Source: an uncultured Bacteroidota bacterium
GTDB lineage: Bacteria > Bacteroidota > Bacteroidia > Flavobacteriales > Flavobacteriaceae
NCBI GenBank assembly: GCA_902584445.1
Contig: CACHZY010000007.1
Span: forward strand, 1-64,000
Length of the DNA stretch: 64,000 nt
Direction of reading: 5' to 3'
Made by a program: the position numbers and the translations under genes. Positions within the stretch are counted from its first letter, which is position 1. Each line of letters begins with the position of its first letter. Under the pieces are notes generated by a model, which was given only the letters and a program-made list of their open reading frames with translations, was not told where the DNA came from and did not search any database. Below, piece after piece: positions 47,698 to 56,268 of the stretch.

Positions 47698-48320
47698 AAC
47701 TGAAAGTTTGTGGAATGCGATCCTCAAAAAACATAATTAATCTTGCGAGGATTATGCCAGATTATATGGGCTTTATTTTTTGGGAAAATTCAAAACGTTT
47801 TGTGAGTAATTCGACACCAGATTTAGGGGAAACAGTAAAAAAAGTCGGGGTATTTGTGAATGCAAGCTTGGAATACATCAAAGATTGTATCGAAGCTCAT
47901 AAACTAAAAGCTGTTCAACTTCACGGAAATGAAAGCCCTGAACAGTGTGGTGAGCTAGCAGAAGTTGATGTCGAGGTTATCAAAGCTTTTTCTATCCAAA
48001 GTGAGTCTGACTTCAGTGAGACAGTGGTTTATGAATCAGTTTGTGATTATTTCCTTTTTGATACTAAAGGAGAACTACCAGGTGGAAATGGACTCCATTT
48101 TGACTGGACTGTATTAAAGGATTATCCCTCTAAAAAACCATTTTTCTTAAGTGGGGGAATAGGACCGAATGACTGTCTTGCAATTGCATCAATAATTAAA
48201 TTAAATTTACCACTTTATGCTATTGATGTAAACAGTAAATTTGAAATTGAACCAGGTTTTAAAAACATCCAAAGCATAAAAGAATTTAAATCAAAATTAA
48301 ACGATGAGATATCAGGTTGA
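47694..48320 (+). CDS. trpF: Phosphoribosylanthranilate isomerase
   Basis: TrpF performs the Amadori rearrangement of phosphoribosylanthranilate. The 208-residue barrel begins MKLKVCGMRSSKNI, with the catalytic Cys in KVCGMR. It contains VQLHGNE and FDTKGELPGGNGLHFDW (catalytic Asp) and ends with LSGGIGPNDC and IDVNSKFEIEPGFKN. The stop lies 17 bp inside trpB. Confidence 0.97.
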   Translation: MKLKVCGMRSSKNIINLARIMPDYMGFIFWENSKRFVSNSTPDLGETVKKVGVFVNASLEYIKDCIEAHKLKAVQLHGNESPEQCGELAEVDVEVIKAFSIQSESDFSETVVYESVCDYFLFDTKGELPGGNGLHFDWTVLKDYPSKKPFFLSGGIGPNDCLAIASIIKLNLPLYAIDVNSKFEIEPGFKNIQSIKEFKSKLNDEISG

Positions 48321-49485
48321 TGAAAAAGGTTTTTACGGTGATTTCGGTGGAGCATATATTCCAGAAATGCTTTATCCTAATATCGAAGAATTAAGAAAAA
48401 GTTATATCGAAATTAGTGAGGATGGAGAATTCCAAAAAGAGTTTAAATCTTTACTCAAGGAATATGTTGGGAGACCAACACCATTATATTTTGCTGAGCG
48501 TCTATCAGACAAATACAACACAAAAATTTATCTTAAAAGAGAGGATCTATGTCATACAGGTGCACATAAGGTTAACAATACTATTGGACAAATTCTTTTG
48601 GCCAAACGCTTAGGTAAAAATCGAATTATAGCCGAAACAGGTGCTGGACAGCACGGAGTAGCGACAGCTACTGTTTGTGCTTTAATGGGGATTGAATGCA
48701 TTGTTTATATGGGTGAATTGGACATAAGAAGACAGGCACCCAATGTTGCGCGGATGAAAATGCTTGGAGCTGAGGTTCGACCAGCGCAATCAGGGAGCAA
48801 AACATTGAAGGATGCCACCAACGAAGCTATTAGGGATTGGATAAACAATCCTGTGGATACTCATTATATAATTGGTTCTGTAGTGGGCCCACACCCCTAT
48901 CCTGATATGGTTGCACGCTTTCAATCTGTTATTAGCTCGGAAACAAAACTACAATTGATGGAAAAAGAAGGTCGCGATTATCCTGACCATGTAATTGCCT
49001 GTGTAGGTGGGGGAAGCAATGCAGCTGGATTATATTTTCATTACTTAAATGATTTAAGGGTAAATATTATTGCAGTAGAAGCTGCTGGAAAAGGAATTGA
49101 TTCTGGCAAAAGTGCTGCCACATCAGCTTTAGGAAAAGAGGGAATAATTCACGGGAGTAAAACCTTGTTGATGCAAACACCTGACGGTCAAATCACCGAA
49201 CCTTATTCAATCTCAGCAGGATTAGATTATCCAGGGGTAGGACCAATGCACGCTCATTTGTACAGAAGTCAACGTGCCGAGTTTATTTCCATTCCAGATC
49301 AAGAAGCGATGGATTGGGGATTAACACTTTCACAAACGGAAGGAATTATCCCTGCAATTGAAACTGCCCATGCATTTGCAGTGCTGGATATAAGACAATT
49401 CAGTCCCAATGAAATCATTGTATTCAACTGCTCAGGTAGAGGAGATAAAGACTTAGATACCTATATTGACTATTTCAAACTCTAA
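48304..49485 (+). CDS. trpB: Tryptophan synthase beta chain
   Basis: TrpB is the PLP enzyme that joins indole and serine. The protein has 393 residues. The PLP Lys is in REDLCHTGAHKVNNTIGQ, the glycine-rich phosphate-binding loop is CVGGGSNAAGLY, and ETGAGQHGVATA is present. The start MRYQVDEKGFYGDFGGAYIP overlaps the trpF end by 17 bp. Confidence 0.98.
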   Translation: MRYQVDEKGFYGDFGGAYIPEMLYPNIEELRKSYIEISEDGEFQKEFKSLLKEYVGRPTPLYFAERLSDKYNTKIYLKREDLCHTGAHKVNNTIGQILLAKRLGKNRIIAETGAGQHGVATATVCALMGIECIVYMGELDIRRQAPNVARMKMLGAEVRPAQSGSKTLKDATNEAIRDWINNPVDTHYIIGSVVGPHPYPDMVARFQSVISSETKLQLMEKEGRDYPDHVIACVGGGSNAAGLYFHYLNDLRVNIIAVEAAGKGIDSGKSAATSALGKEGIIHGSKTLLMQTPDGQITEPYSISAGLDYPGVGPMHAHLYRSQRAEFISIPDQEAMDWGLTLSQTEGIIPAIETAHAFAVLDIRQFSPNEIIVFNCSGRGDKDLDTYIDYFKL

Positions 49486-50246
49486 TGAATAGAATCGATC
49501 TAGCATTTCAAGGAGACCAAAAATTATTGTCTATTTATTTTTCTGCTGGTCATCCTAATCTTGACGATACAATCCCTATAATTAAGGCGTTACAATCCAG
49601 TGGGGTGGATATGATCGAGATAGGTTTGCCTTTTAGTGACCCTTTGGCGGATGGCCCAACTATTCAGAAAAGTTCTACCAAAGCTCTTAGAAATGGCATG
49701 AGAACCGAAAAGCTTTTCCAACAATTGGAAAATATTAGAAATGAAATTAATATCCCGTTGGTATTAATGGGATATTTTAACCCCATGATGCAATTTGGTA
49801 TTGAAAGTTTTTGCCAAAAATGTAAATCCATTGGAATAGACGGATTGATTATACCCGATCTTCCAGTTGAAATCTATCATGAAAATTATAAAAGTTTATT
49901 CGATAAATACGGTTTATATAACATGTTTTTAATTACACCTCAAACACCTGAAGACAGGATTCGTTATATTGATGAGGTATCGAATGGATTTATCTACTTG
50001 GTAAGTACTGCAAGCGTAACAGGTGCAAAAAGCACATTTGGTGAAGCCCAAGCCAAATACTTCAAACGAATAGGAAACATGAAACTAAAAACACCTCAAT
50101 TGGTTGGGTTTGGCATTAGTAATTCAGCAACCTATAAAGCTGCATCAAAATACAGTCGAGGAGCAATTATTGGCTCAGCATTCATTAATTTTTTAGAAAA
50201 AGAAGGCGTACATAAAATTGCTAACTTTATAAGTAGTATTCGTTAA
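49485..50246 (+). CDS. trpA: Tryptophan synthase alpha chain
   Basis: TrpA cleaves indole-3-glycerol phosphate and passes indole to TrpB. The 253-residue TIM barrel contains MIEIGLPFSDPLADGPTIQ (catalytic Glu) and the second catalytic residue region GLIIPDLPVE, with a phosphate site near LVGFGISNS. It begins at the last base of the trpB stop codon. No clear terminator was seen after it. Confidence 0.98.
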   Translation: MNRIDLAFQGDQKLLSIYFSAGHPNLDDTIPIIKALQSSGVDMIEIGLPFSDPLADGPTIQKSSTKALRNGMRTEKLFQQLENIRNEINIPLVLMGYFNPMMQFGIESFCQKCKSIGIDGLIIPDLPVEIYHENYKSLFDKYGLYNMFLITPQTPEDRIRYIDEVSNGFIYLVSTASVTGAKSTFGEAQAKYFKRIGNMKLKTPQLVGFGISNSATYKAASKYSRGAIIGSAFINFLEKEGVHKIANFISSIR

Positions 50247-50320
50247 TATACATTCAGTTATTTTTTTGCCATTTATAATTATCATAAATAGGTTTTTAAA
50301 GACAGATCTAAGGGAAAGGA

Positions 50321-51088
50321 TTAGTGGGCAATCAGGTGTAATAACTGAATTTCTCTTTCACTAAGGTTTCGCCAACGCCCTCTTGGGAGGTCTTTTTTGG
50401 TTAAACTAGCATACATGACACGATCCATAAAAAATACTTTATGATTTATTTTTTCAAACATTTTGACTAAAACAGCAGGGGTAAGATTGTCCACTTCGAC
50501 CCCAATTTCTTTTTTCGTACCACCAATCACATAATCAATTTTTTTAATACTGTAAGTCCTATTTTGTAGTAAAATTCCTTTTCTTAACTTTTCAAAATCG
50601 GTAACGTAAATCTTTTTTTCAAGTGTTACTTTATAAATCATTTTTACTTTGCTTTGGTCCTCAGTGAGTCTTTTTCTTAATATATCATCATTAGTTAAAA
50701 ACAATAAACCAGTAATAGTTCTTCCCATATCTCCAATTGGAGGAACTTTTTCAGGATGAGCCGTGCGAATTAAATCCTGAACAGATTTCTTTATATTTCC
50801 ACCTTGCTTTGTAGCTACAAAACCTTTAGGTTTATTCAATAAAATGTATACGGGCGGGCTATTCTTAACAATTTGTCCATCATAACGCACCTCATCGCTT
50901 ATTTGGACCTGAAAACCCATCTCTGTCACTAACTTTCCATTTACAGTTACCAGTCCCATAATAATAAATTGGTCTGCTTCCCTTCTTGAACAAATTCCTG
51001 CATTAGAAAGAAACTTATTTAATCGGATACCTTTTTTGTCTGATATATTAGTACTTCTAGATCTGTATTTCTTTCGATTTTGTCCCAC
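50321..51088 (-). CDS. RsuA/RluB-type pseudouridine synthase, catalytic residues lost
   Basis: This is a 255-residue protein with the layout of rRNA pseudouridine synthases. The S4 domain (about residues 21-70, LNKFLSNAGICSRREADQF) and the LLNKPKG motif I are normal. In motif II the family sequence is GRLDxxTxGLL, with Asp catalytic. Here it reads GDMGRTITGLL (residues 119-129), with Gly at the Asp position. The basic NRxxRR-type motif expected near residues 200-211 is replaced by VDNLTPAVLVKM. The C-terminal TKKDLPRGRWR is kept. The ORF is intact, so it may be a binding-only protein or an early pseudogene. It follows the UbiA gene, a conserved neighbour. Confidence 0.85.
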   Translation of the reverse strand: MGQNRKKYRSRSTNISDKKGIRLNKFLSNAGICSRREADQFIIMGLVTVNGKLVTEMGFQVQISDEVRYDGQIVKNSPPVYILLNKPKGFVATKQGGNIKKSVQDLIRTAHPEKVPPIGDMGRTITGLLFLTNDDILRKRLTEDQSKVKMIYKVTLEKKIYVTDFEKLRKGILLQNRTYSIKKIDYVIGGTKKEIGVEVDNLTPAVLVKMFEKINHKVFFMDRVMYASLTKKDLPRGRWRNLSEREIQLLHLIAH

Positions 51089-51097
51089 TTTAGGGTA

Positions 51098-51976
51098 TTA
51101 TTTGTAAATGAAATAAATCCCTAAAACCCCAAAAAGAATATGGACTTTTAAAAGATTGTGTAACCAAAGGTACCGCTTTTGAGTTGAACCTTGCCACAAC
51201 ATTATCAATAGGATTATTAAAAGTGGAATAGTAAAATAAAAATAATAAGTCATTAACCCTATAGAGCTCTTTATCAGCCAATAAATTGGTAAAAAGGTAA
51301 ACATAACTGAGAAGGTAATTAATAGCTTACTCAATTTGTAACCAAATACGACTGGAAATGTTTGATATTGCTTTACCCAATCACCTTTATAATTTTCTAA
51401 ATCTTTAATCAAATCTCGGGTGAGAATAACCAAGAAGAGGAAAGTGGCATGATAAGCTACTATTGTCTCAAAATTTTTAAAATAGAGCGTTATTGCAAAA
51501 AAAGGAACAATAACCAGCAATGTTGCGAAAAGGTTACTAATCCAAAACAGTCTTTTAAGGCTACTACTATATATCCAAATACTAAATATGTAAATAGTGA
51601 AAAATAATATCGAATTAAAAGAGACAAATCCGGCAGCAATTAAAGTGGCTCCATTAAGTAAAAAATAGAATACCAACTGACTTTGTTGTGAAATCAAATT
51701 TTCTAATAAATATTTTTTTGGTCTATTAATTTTATCTTTTTCAGCATCGTAAAAGTTATTTATGATATAGCCTGCAGCAGTAGAAAAAGCAGTTGCCAAA
51801 ACCAATGCAAAAAGTTTAGAGTCAAAAATTACATTCAAAAGACCTGTATTTGGTGCAAGGATGTAACTTGAGGTAAGGTATTGGGCAATTATTAAAACTG
51901 CAATATTATAGCCTCGGATTACCGTAAAAAGACTAAAAACTTTTATCCAAAAACGACTTGGTAGGAAAGTTTTCAT
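51098..51976 (-). CDS. UbiA family prenyltransferase
   Basis: This is a 292-residue membrane protein with about eight or nine helices. The first Asp-rich motif is NNFYDAEKDKINRP (near residue 68) and the second is LTRDLIKDLENYKGD (near residue 185), both expected for UbiA enzymes. The Bacteroidota members in this mevalonate-linked position are usually annotated as geranylgeranylglycerol-phosphate geranylgeranyltransferase-like. The true acceptor is not shown by sequence. It lies 8 bp downstream of a GHMP kinase. Confidence 0.88.
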   Translation of the reverse strand: MKTFLPSRFWIKVFSLFTVIRGYNIAVLIIAQYLTSSYILAPNTGLLNVIFDSKLFALVLATAFSTAAGYIINNFYDAEKDKINRPKKYLLENLISQQSQLVFYFLLNGATLIAAGFVSFNSILFFTIYIFSIWIYSSSLKRLFWISNLFATLLVIVPFFAITLYFKNFETIVAYHATFLFLVILTRDLIKDLENYKGDWVKQYQTFPVVFGYKLSKLLITFSVMFTFLPIYWLIKSSIGLMTYYFYFTIPLLIILLIMLWQGSTQKRYLWLHNLLKVHILFGVLGIYFIYK

Positions 51977-51984
51977 AACAAAAA

Positions 51985-52914
51985 CTAAAAGTGATAAACC
52001 ACTTCTAGACGATACCCCTTAAGTGCTTTTTCAGTTGCCTCGTAGTCTTTAGTGAAACCCAACATAAATCCTCCCCCACCAGAACCGCACAGTTTAAGAT
52101 AATAAGTGTTTGTTTCGATCCCCTTTCTCCACAAATCGTGAAATTCTGAGGGAATCATAGGTCTAAAGTATTTCAAAACTATCGAGGATAAAGACTTAAT
52201 GTTTTTAAATAAGGACTTTATATTCCCTTTAAGAAAGTCTTCTACGCAGAAATCAGTAACGGTTGTAAATTCATCCCGCATCATGTTGCTAAAAGACTCC
52301 TTTTTCATGTTTTCCAAAAACAGGGAAATCATAGGGGCTGTTTCACCAGATATTCCACTATCCAAGAGGAAGACCGCTCCCTTGCCCAGCGGATTTTGAG
52401 CTGGTAAGCCAGTAGGTTCTATCTGGTCTTTTGAATGAATTAATATTGGTAAGCTCAAATAACTGTTAAGCGGATCAAGACCAGAAGACTTACCATGAAA
52501 AAAAGATTCCATCTGAGCAAAAGTTCTTTTAAGAAAAGAGAGCTTGTCAGGAGTCAAATTTTCCAATATAGTAATTTTATCAAGTGCATAGCGATCATAA
52601 AATGCTGCTACAAGTGCACCGCTACTTCCAACACCATATCCTTGGGGTATACTACTATCGAAGTAAAGGTTTTGGTCAAAATCCTTTTTAATTTGATTCC
52701 AATCAAAAACAACAGGTATTTTTGGAGTGTTTTTTAGGTATTGAGCAAATTCAAGAAGTTTTTTGTGGGAAGCACGGGTAGTATCATTATGCACTTTTAT
52801 AAGTTTTAATGCTCCTCTAAAAAAATTATATGGAATAGATAAACCTTTTGAATCCTTTATTATACCATATTCTCCAAAGAGTAAAATCTTAGCAAAAAAA
52901 AGTGGGCTTTTCAT
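51985..52914 (-). CDS. GHMP kinase, mevalonate kinase-like
   Basis: This is a 309-residue kinase. The ATP-binding motif is IPQGYGVGSSGALVAAF (about residues 94-110), the N-terminal part has AKILLFGEYGIIKDSKGLS, and the C-terminal Gly-rich motif is KLCGSGGGGFMLGFT. Located between a UbiA prenyltransferase and diphosphomevalonate decarboxylase, it most likely phosphorylates mevalonate or phosphomevalonate. The exact substrate cannot be separated by eye. Confidence 0.85.
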   Translation of the reverse strand: MKSPLFFAKILLFGEYGIIKDSKGLSIPYNFFRGALKLIKVHNDTTRASHKKLLEFAQYLKNTPKIPVVFDWNQIKKDFDQNLYFDSSIPQGYGVGSSGALVAAFYDRYALDKITILENLTPDKLSFLKRTFAQMESFFHGKSSGLDPLNSYLSLPILIHSKDQIEPTGLPAQNPLGKGAVFLLDSGISGETAPMISLFLENMKKESFSNMMRDEFTTVTDFCVEDFLKGNIKSLFKNIKSLSSIVLKYFRPMIPSEFHDLWRKGIETNTYYLKLCGSGGGGFMLGFTKDYEATEKALKGYRLEVVYHF

Positions 52915-52974
52915 TTTTAGGCAAAATATATTGAGTTAAACACAAATATTTTTATCATTTGATGACTTTCAAAA

Positions 52975-54048
52975 TTACATTTTTTTTGCCCCTTGCCCAA
53001 CACGATCTTGGATAAATTGTCCCGACTGACAATAGTCTAACAACTCAGATTTAATAAATGTAATTACCTTGTCACTTTCGTTAGCTGGATAGAGTAAATG
53101 AACATTTGCTCCTGCATCTAGGGTAAAGCTTATTGGTGTGTTTGTTTCGAATCTATATTCCCAAACTCTATTAATGATATTTAAAGTGTTGGGCTTCAAA
53201 AGTAAATATCTCGGACTTGAAGTCATCATCATTGAATGTAAGGTCAACGCTTCGGATTCAGTTATTTCAATAAACCGTTCTATGTCCCCTGTTTTGAGGA
53301 CTGATTTTAAAAATTCACAATTTCGATTTGCTTGATCAAATCTATTCTCTGCAAAAGGGTGTTCCTGCATCAGTTTGTGACCAACGGAGCTACTAACCTG
53401 TTTTTTTTCCTTATCAACAATCAAAATAGTATCACAATAAGTTTTAAAAATTTTGTGAATACCAGAATCTAAAGGGATAGCATAAAGGTCTGAGCTATCT
53501 CGAAAAGCAGGGCTTTTTCCCCATAATGTCAATGGGCCTTTTATACTCCTTGAAGCACTTCCAGAGCCAAGTCTGGCAAGAAAAGAGGCTTTCTTAAAAA
53601 AGTCTTGCTCGCCTAGTTCAGGGTGAAATTGCTTTTCGAAATCTACAACACAAAGTGCAAGAGCTGCCATTGCAGATGCAGATGAAGCAATACCACTACT
53701 ATGTGGAAAAGAATTAATACTTGAAATTACCATGTGGTGATCTTCTAGGATAGGAAAATAGGGTAATATATACTCAAAAAACTGATTGATTTTGGGGTGA
53801 AAATCCTTTCGTTCATTTTTATTAAAATAGAATTCAAAAGTCGGATATTTTTTTTTATCATTTGGAGAAAAACTTACTTCAGTAGTTGTTACACAATTCG
53901 ACAAGGTAAAACTGATAGAAGGATTTTTTGGTAGTTGAACTCCATATTTACCCCAGTATTTGACTAAGGCAATATTACTCGGAGCCTTCCAAACCGTATG
54001 AAAGCTTTTGATTGATCTTTTTGAAAAAACAAATGAGTCTTTATTCAT
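52975..54048 (-). CDS. mvaD: Diphosphomevalonate decarboxylase
   Basis: This 357-residue GHMP-fold enzyme makes isopentenyl diphosphate from diphosphomevalonate. Visible features are WKAPSNIALVKYWGKYG near the N-terminus, the glycine/serine loop SGIASSASAMAALAL, and GSASRSIKGPLTLWGK. The C-terminal catalytic Asp is in SFTLDAGANVHLLYP. The ATG at 54,048 is chosen, since the longer frame begins at a TTG. With its neighbour it indicates a mevalonate route to isoprenoids. Confidence 0.95.
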   Translation of the reverse strand: MNKDSFVFSKRSIKSFHTVWKAPSNIALVKYWGKYGVQLPKNPSISFTLSNCVTTTEVSFSPNDKKKYPTFEFYFNKNERKDFHPKINQFFEYILPYFPILEDHHMVISSINSFPHSSGIASSASAMAALALCVVDFEKQFHPELGEQDFFKKASFLARLGSGSASRSIKGPLTLWGKSPAFRDSSDLYAIPLDSGIHKIFKTYCDTILIVDKEKKQVSSSVGHKLMQEHPFAENRFDQANRNCEFLKSVLKTGDIERFIEITESEALTLHSMMMTSSPRYLLLKPNTLNIINRVWEYRFETNTPISFTLDAGANVHLLYPANESDKVITFIKSELLDYCQSGQFIQDRVGQGAKKM

Positions 54049-54120
54049 TCTAAGCAAAGATACACTTTATGGACTTGGCTATAAAAACTCGGATTGATTA
54101 AAAATATCTTAGATTTGAAA

Positions 54121-54603
54121 ATGAAGCTAAAGTTGTGGATTTTCATTACTTTTGGAATCACACTTTGTTTAGGTGTTGGTTTGATGGCTAGTTTAGCTAC
54201 CCAAACGTCTGTTAACACTTGGTACCAAACACTAGAAAAACCTTTTTTCACCCCGCCTAGCTGGATATTTGCTCCCGTTTGGAGTTTTCTCTATATATTG
54301 ATGGGAATTGCCCTTGGTAGAGTCATTTTCTTTATAAACCATAATAAATTGGATAGAATTAGTCTTTATTATTTTGGAGGTCAATTACTTTTCAATGGAC
54401 TTTGGTCTTTTATTTTTTTTGGATTGAGAAATCCTATTTTAGGGCTATTAGTAATTATTTTTCTCCTCTTTTTAATCCAACGAACTATAAAATGGTTTAG
54501 AATCATTGACGTATTATCAGCACAAATTTTGTATGCCTATTTCATTTGGGTGATTTTTGCTTCACTATTGAACGCAGGAATCGTATTACTAAATGAGATT
54601 TGA
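54121..54603 (+). CDS. tspO: TspO/MBR family protein
   Basis: This 160-residue five-helix membrane protein binds tetrapyrroles in other species. The family motif is KPFFTPPSWIFAPVWSFLYI (about residues 40-59), and the later Trp/Asn-rich helix is LLFNGLWSFIFFG. The ATG at 54,121 is preferred over the upstream TTG at 54,094. It is divergent from mvaD, with 72 bp between the start codons. Confidence 0.93.
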   Translation: MKLKLWIFITFGITLCLGVGLMASLATQTSVNTWYQTLEKPFFTPPSWIFAPVWSFLYILMGIALGRVIFFINHNKLDRISLYYFGGQLLFNGLWSFIFFGLRNPILGLLVIIFLLFLIQRTIKWFRIIDVLSAQILYAYFIWVIFASLLNAGIVLLNEI

Positions 54604-54640
54604 CTAAAAAAAGAAAAGTGAGGCTTTACATAGTTTTAAA

Positions 54641-54961
54641 TTAGTCGGGTGCCAATTCGATTCTTAACCCCTCTAGTTTTTTTTCAATTTTTATTTGACA
54701 GCTTAACCTGCTATTGGATTTTACATATAAAGCCTCAGATAGCATTGCCTCTTCATCTGGAGTTTTATTTGGTAATTCATGATTACTTAAAATATAGCAC
54801 TGACATGATGCGCACATAGCCATGCCACCGCATATTCCTTCCACGGCAAGTTCATATACTTTACAAACCTCCATAAGGTTCATAGACATATCCGCCGGGG
54901 CAGATATTTCGTGGTCTTTTCCCTGTCTATCTGTGATAATTATGTTTACATCTTTCTCCAT
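54641..54961 (-). CDS. [2Fe-2S] ferredoxin, adrenodoxin-type
   Basis: This is a 106-residue electron carrier. The cluster ligands are in EGICGGMAMCASCQCYI (C-x5-C-x2-C), with the fourth Cys in SRLSCQIKI. It follows the ferredoxin reductase with no gap, so the two form an electron-transfer pair. Likely use is in Fe-S assembly or a P450-like or desaturase reaction; this is inferred only. Confidence 0.95.
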   Translation of the reverse strand: MEKDVNIIITDRQGKDHEISAPADMSMNLMEVCKVYELAVEGICGGMAMCASCQCYILSNHELPNKTPDEEAMLSEALYVKSNSRLSCQIKIEKKLEGLRIELAPD

Positions 54962-56014
54962 TTATTCAATGGCCCTAATAGTTGATTTTTGAGCTTCTTT
55001 TCGAGTTCCGTCAAATCCAGTGATTCCACTAACAGTAGTATATTTTAAGATATTTTTCTTTTTAGGATGAATTCTACTGTAAGCACTCTGACACATTAAT
55101 GTTGCCTCATGAAAACCACAAAGTATTAATTTAAGTTTTCCAGGATAGATATTGACATCACCAATTGCATATATCCCAGGAATATTTGTTTGATAATCAA
55201 TGCTATTATTAACCTTAATAGCATTTTTTTCAATTTCTAAACCCCAATCTGCTATAGGTCCCAATTTTGGAGTCAAGCCAAAAAGGGGAATAAAGTAGTC
55301 TATTTCAATTTTTTTTTCTTGTTCTCTATGCCTAATATAAATAGCCTCAAGAGAATTTTTTCCTTCTAGTTTAAAAACCTCTGCAGGAGTGAATAATTTT
55401 AGTTTATTATTATTCTTTAAAAATTGAATTTTTTCGACTGAATCAATGGCACCCCTGAATTCACTCCTTCGGTGTATTAATGTAATCTCAGCAGCAATAT
55501 TAGATAGAAAAATTGTCCAATCAAGTGCAGAGTCCCCTCCACCGGCAATTAATACTTTTTTATCTCGGTACTTTTCAGGATCACGAATGATATAGTCAAC
55601 ACCATTATCTTCATATTCCTTCAATCTATCTAACTGGGGTTTTCTGGGTGTAAAAGTTCCTAAACCTCCAGCTATAGCAACAATAGGAGCTTGATGTTGA
55701 GTACCCTTATCGGTAGTTATTATAAAATCTCCATTGGAATTTTTATCTATAGATTGAGCCATTTCACCAAGGGTAAATCCTGGACTAAATGGCTTTATTT
55801 GCTCCATTAATTTTGAAACTAAATCTCCTGCTAAAATTTCAGGCTGAGATGGAATATCATAGATTGGCTTTTTAGGATAAATTTCTGCACACTGACCACC
55901 AGGCATTGGAAGTGAATCTATTATATGACACTTGAGCTTTAAAAGACCTGCTTCAAAAACAGCAAATAAACCTGCTGGTCCTGCACCAATGATTATGATA
56001 TCTGATTTTATCAT
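54962..56014 (-). CDS. Ferredoxin-NADP reductase, thioredoxin-reductase-like
   Basis: This is a 350-residue FAD/NADPH flavoprotein. The FAD motif is DIIIIGAGPAGLFAVFEAG, the NADPH motif is VLIAGGGDSALDWTIFL, and the C-terminal FAD contact is GIYAIGDVNIYPGK. The Cys pair of thioredoxin reductases is absent, which identifies the TrxR-like ferredoxin reductases. It is directly adjacent to the ferredoxin gene and follows the NifU-like gene by 6 bp. Confidence 0.94.
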   Translation of the reverse strand: MIKSDIIIIGAGPAGLFAVFEAGLLKLKCHIIDSLPMPGGQCAEIYPKKPIYDIPSQPEILAGDLVSKLMEQIKPFSPGFTLGEMAQSIDKNSNGDFIITTDKGTQHQAPIVAIAGGLGTFTPRKPQLDRLKEYEDNGVDYIIRDPEKYRDKKVLIAGGGDSALDWTIFLSNIAAEITLIHRRSEFRGAIDSVEKIQFLKNNNKLKLFTPAEVFKLEGKNSLEAIYIRHREQEKKIEIDYFIPLFGLTPKLGPIADWGLEIEKNAIKVNNSIDYQTNIPGIYAIGDVNIYPGKLKLILCGFHEATLMCQSAYSRIHPKKKNILKYTTVSGITGFDGTRKEAQKSTIRAIE

Positions 56015-56020
56015 AAGGTA

Positions 56021-56263
56021 TTAAGACTCAACACTGATAACTTTTTCAATTTGAGGTGCATGTTTTTTAATAGTCATTTCAACTCCAGTTTTCAAAGTCA
56101 TTTGATTGACAGTACAAGATACGCATGCACCGTGAAGTTGGACTTTTACAAGCCTATCCTTCTCGATACTTACCAATGAAATATCCCCTCCATCTGATGC
56201 AAGAAAGGGTCTAATCTCATCAAGAGCAATCAATACTTTTTCTTCAATTTCTTTTGTTTCCAT
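56021..56263 (-). CDS. NifU C-terminal domain (Nfu-like) protein
   Basis: This is an 80-residue Fe-S carrier. The cluster-binding motif is GACVSCTVNQMTLKTGVE, with C-x2-C. It begins LIALDEIRPFLASDGGDI after a short Lys/Glu lead. It lies between Mrp and ferredoxin reductase, which supports a role in Fe-S cluster delivery. Confidence 0.94.
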   Translation of the reverse strand: METKEIEEKVLIALDEIRPFLASDGGDISLVSIEKDRLVKVQLHGACVSCTVNQMTLKTGVEMTIKKHAPQIEKVISVES

Positions 56264-56268
56264 ATTCG

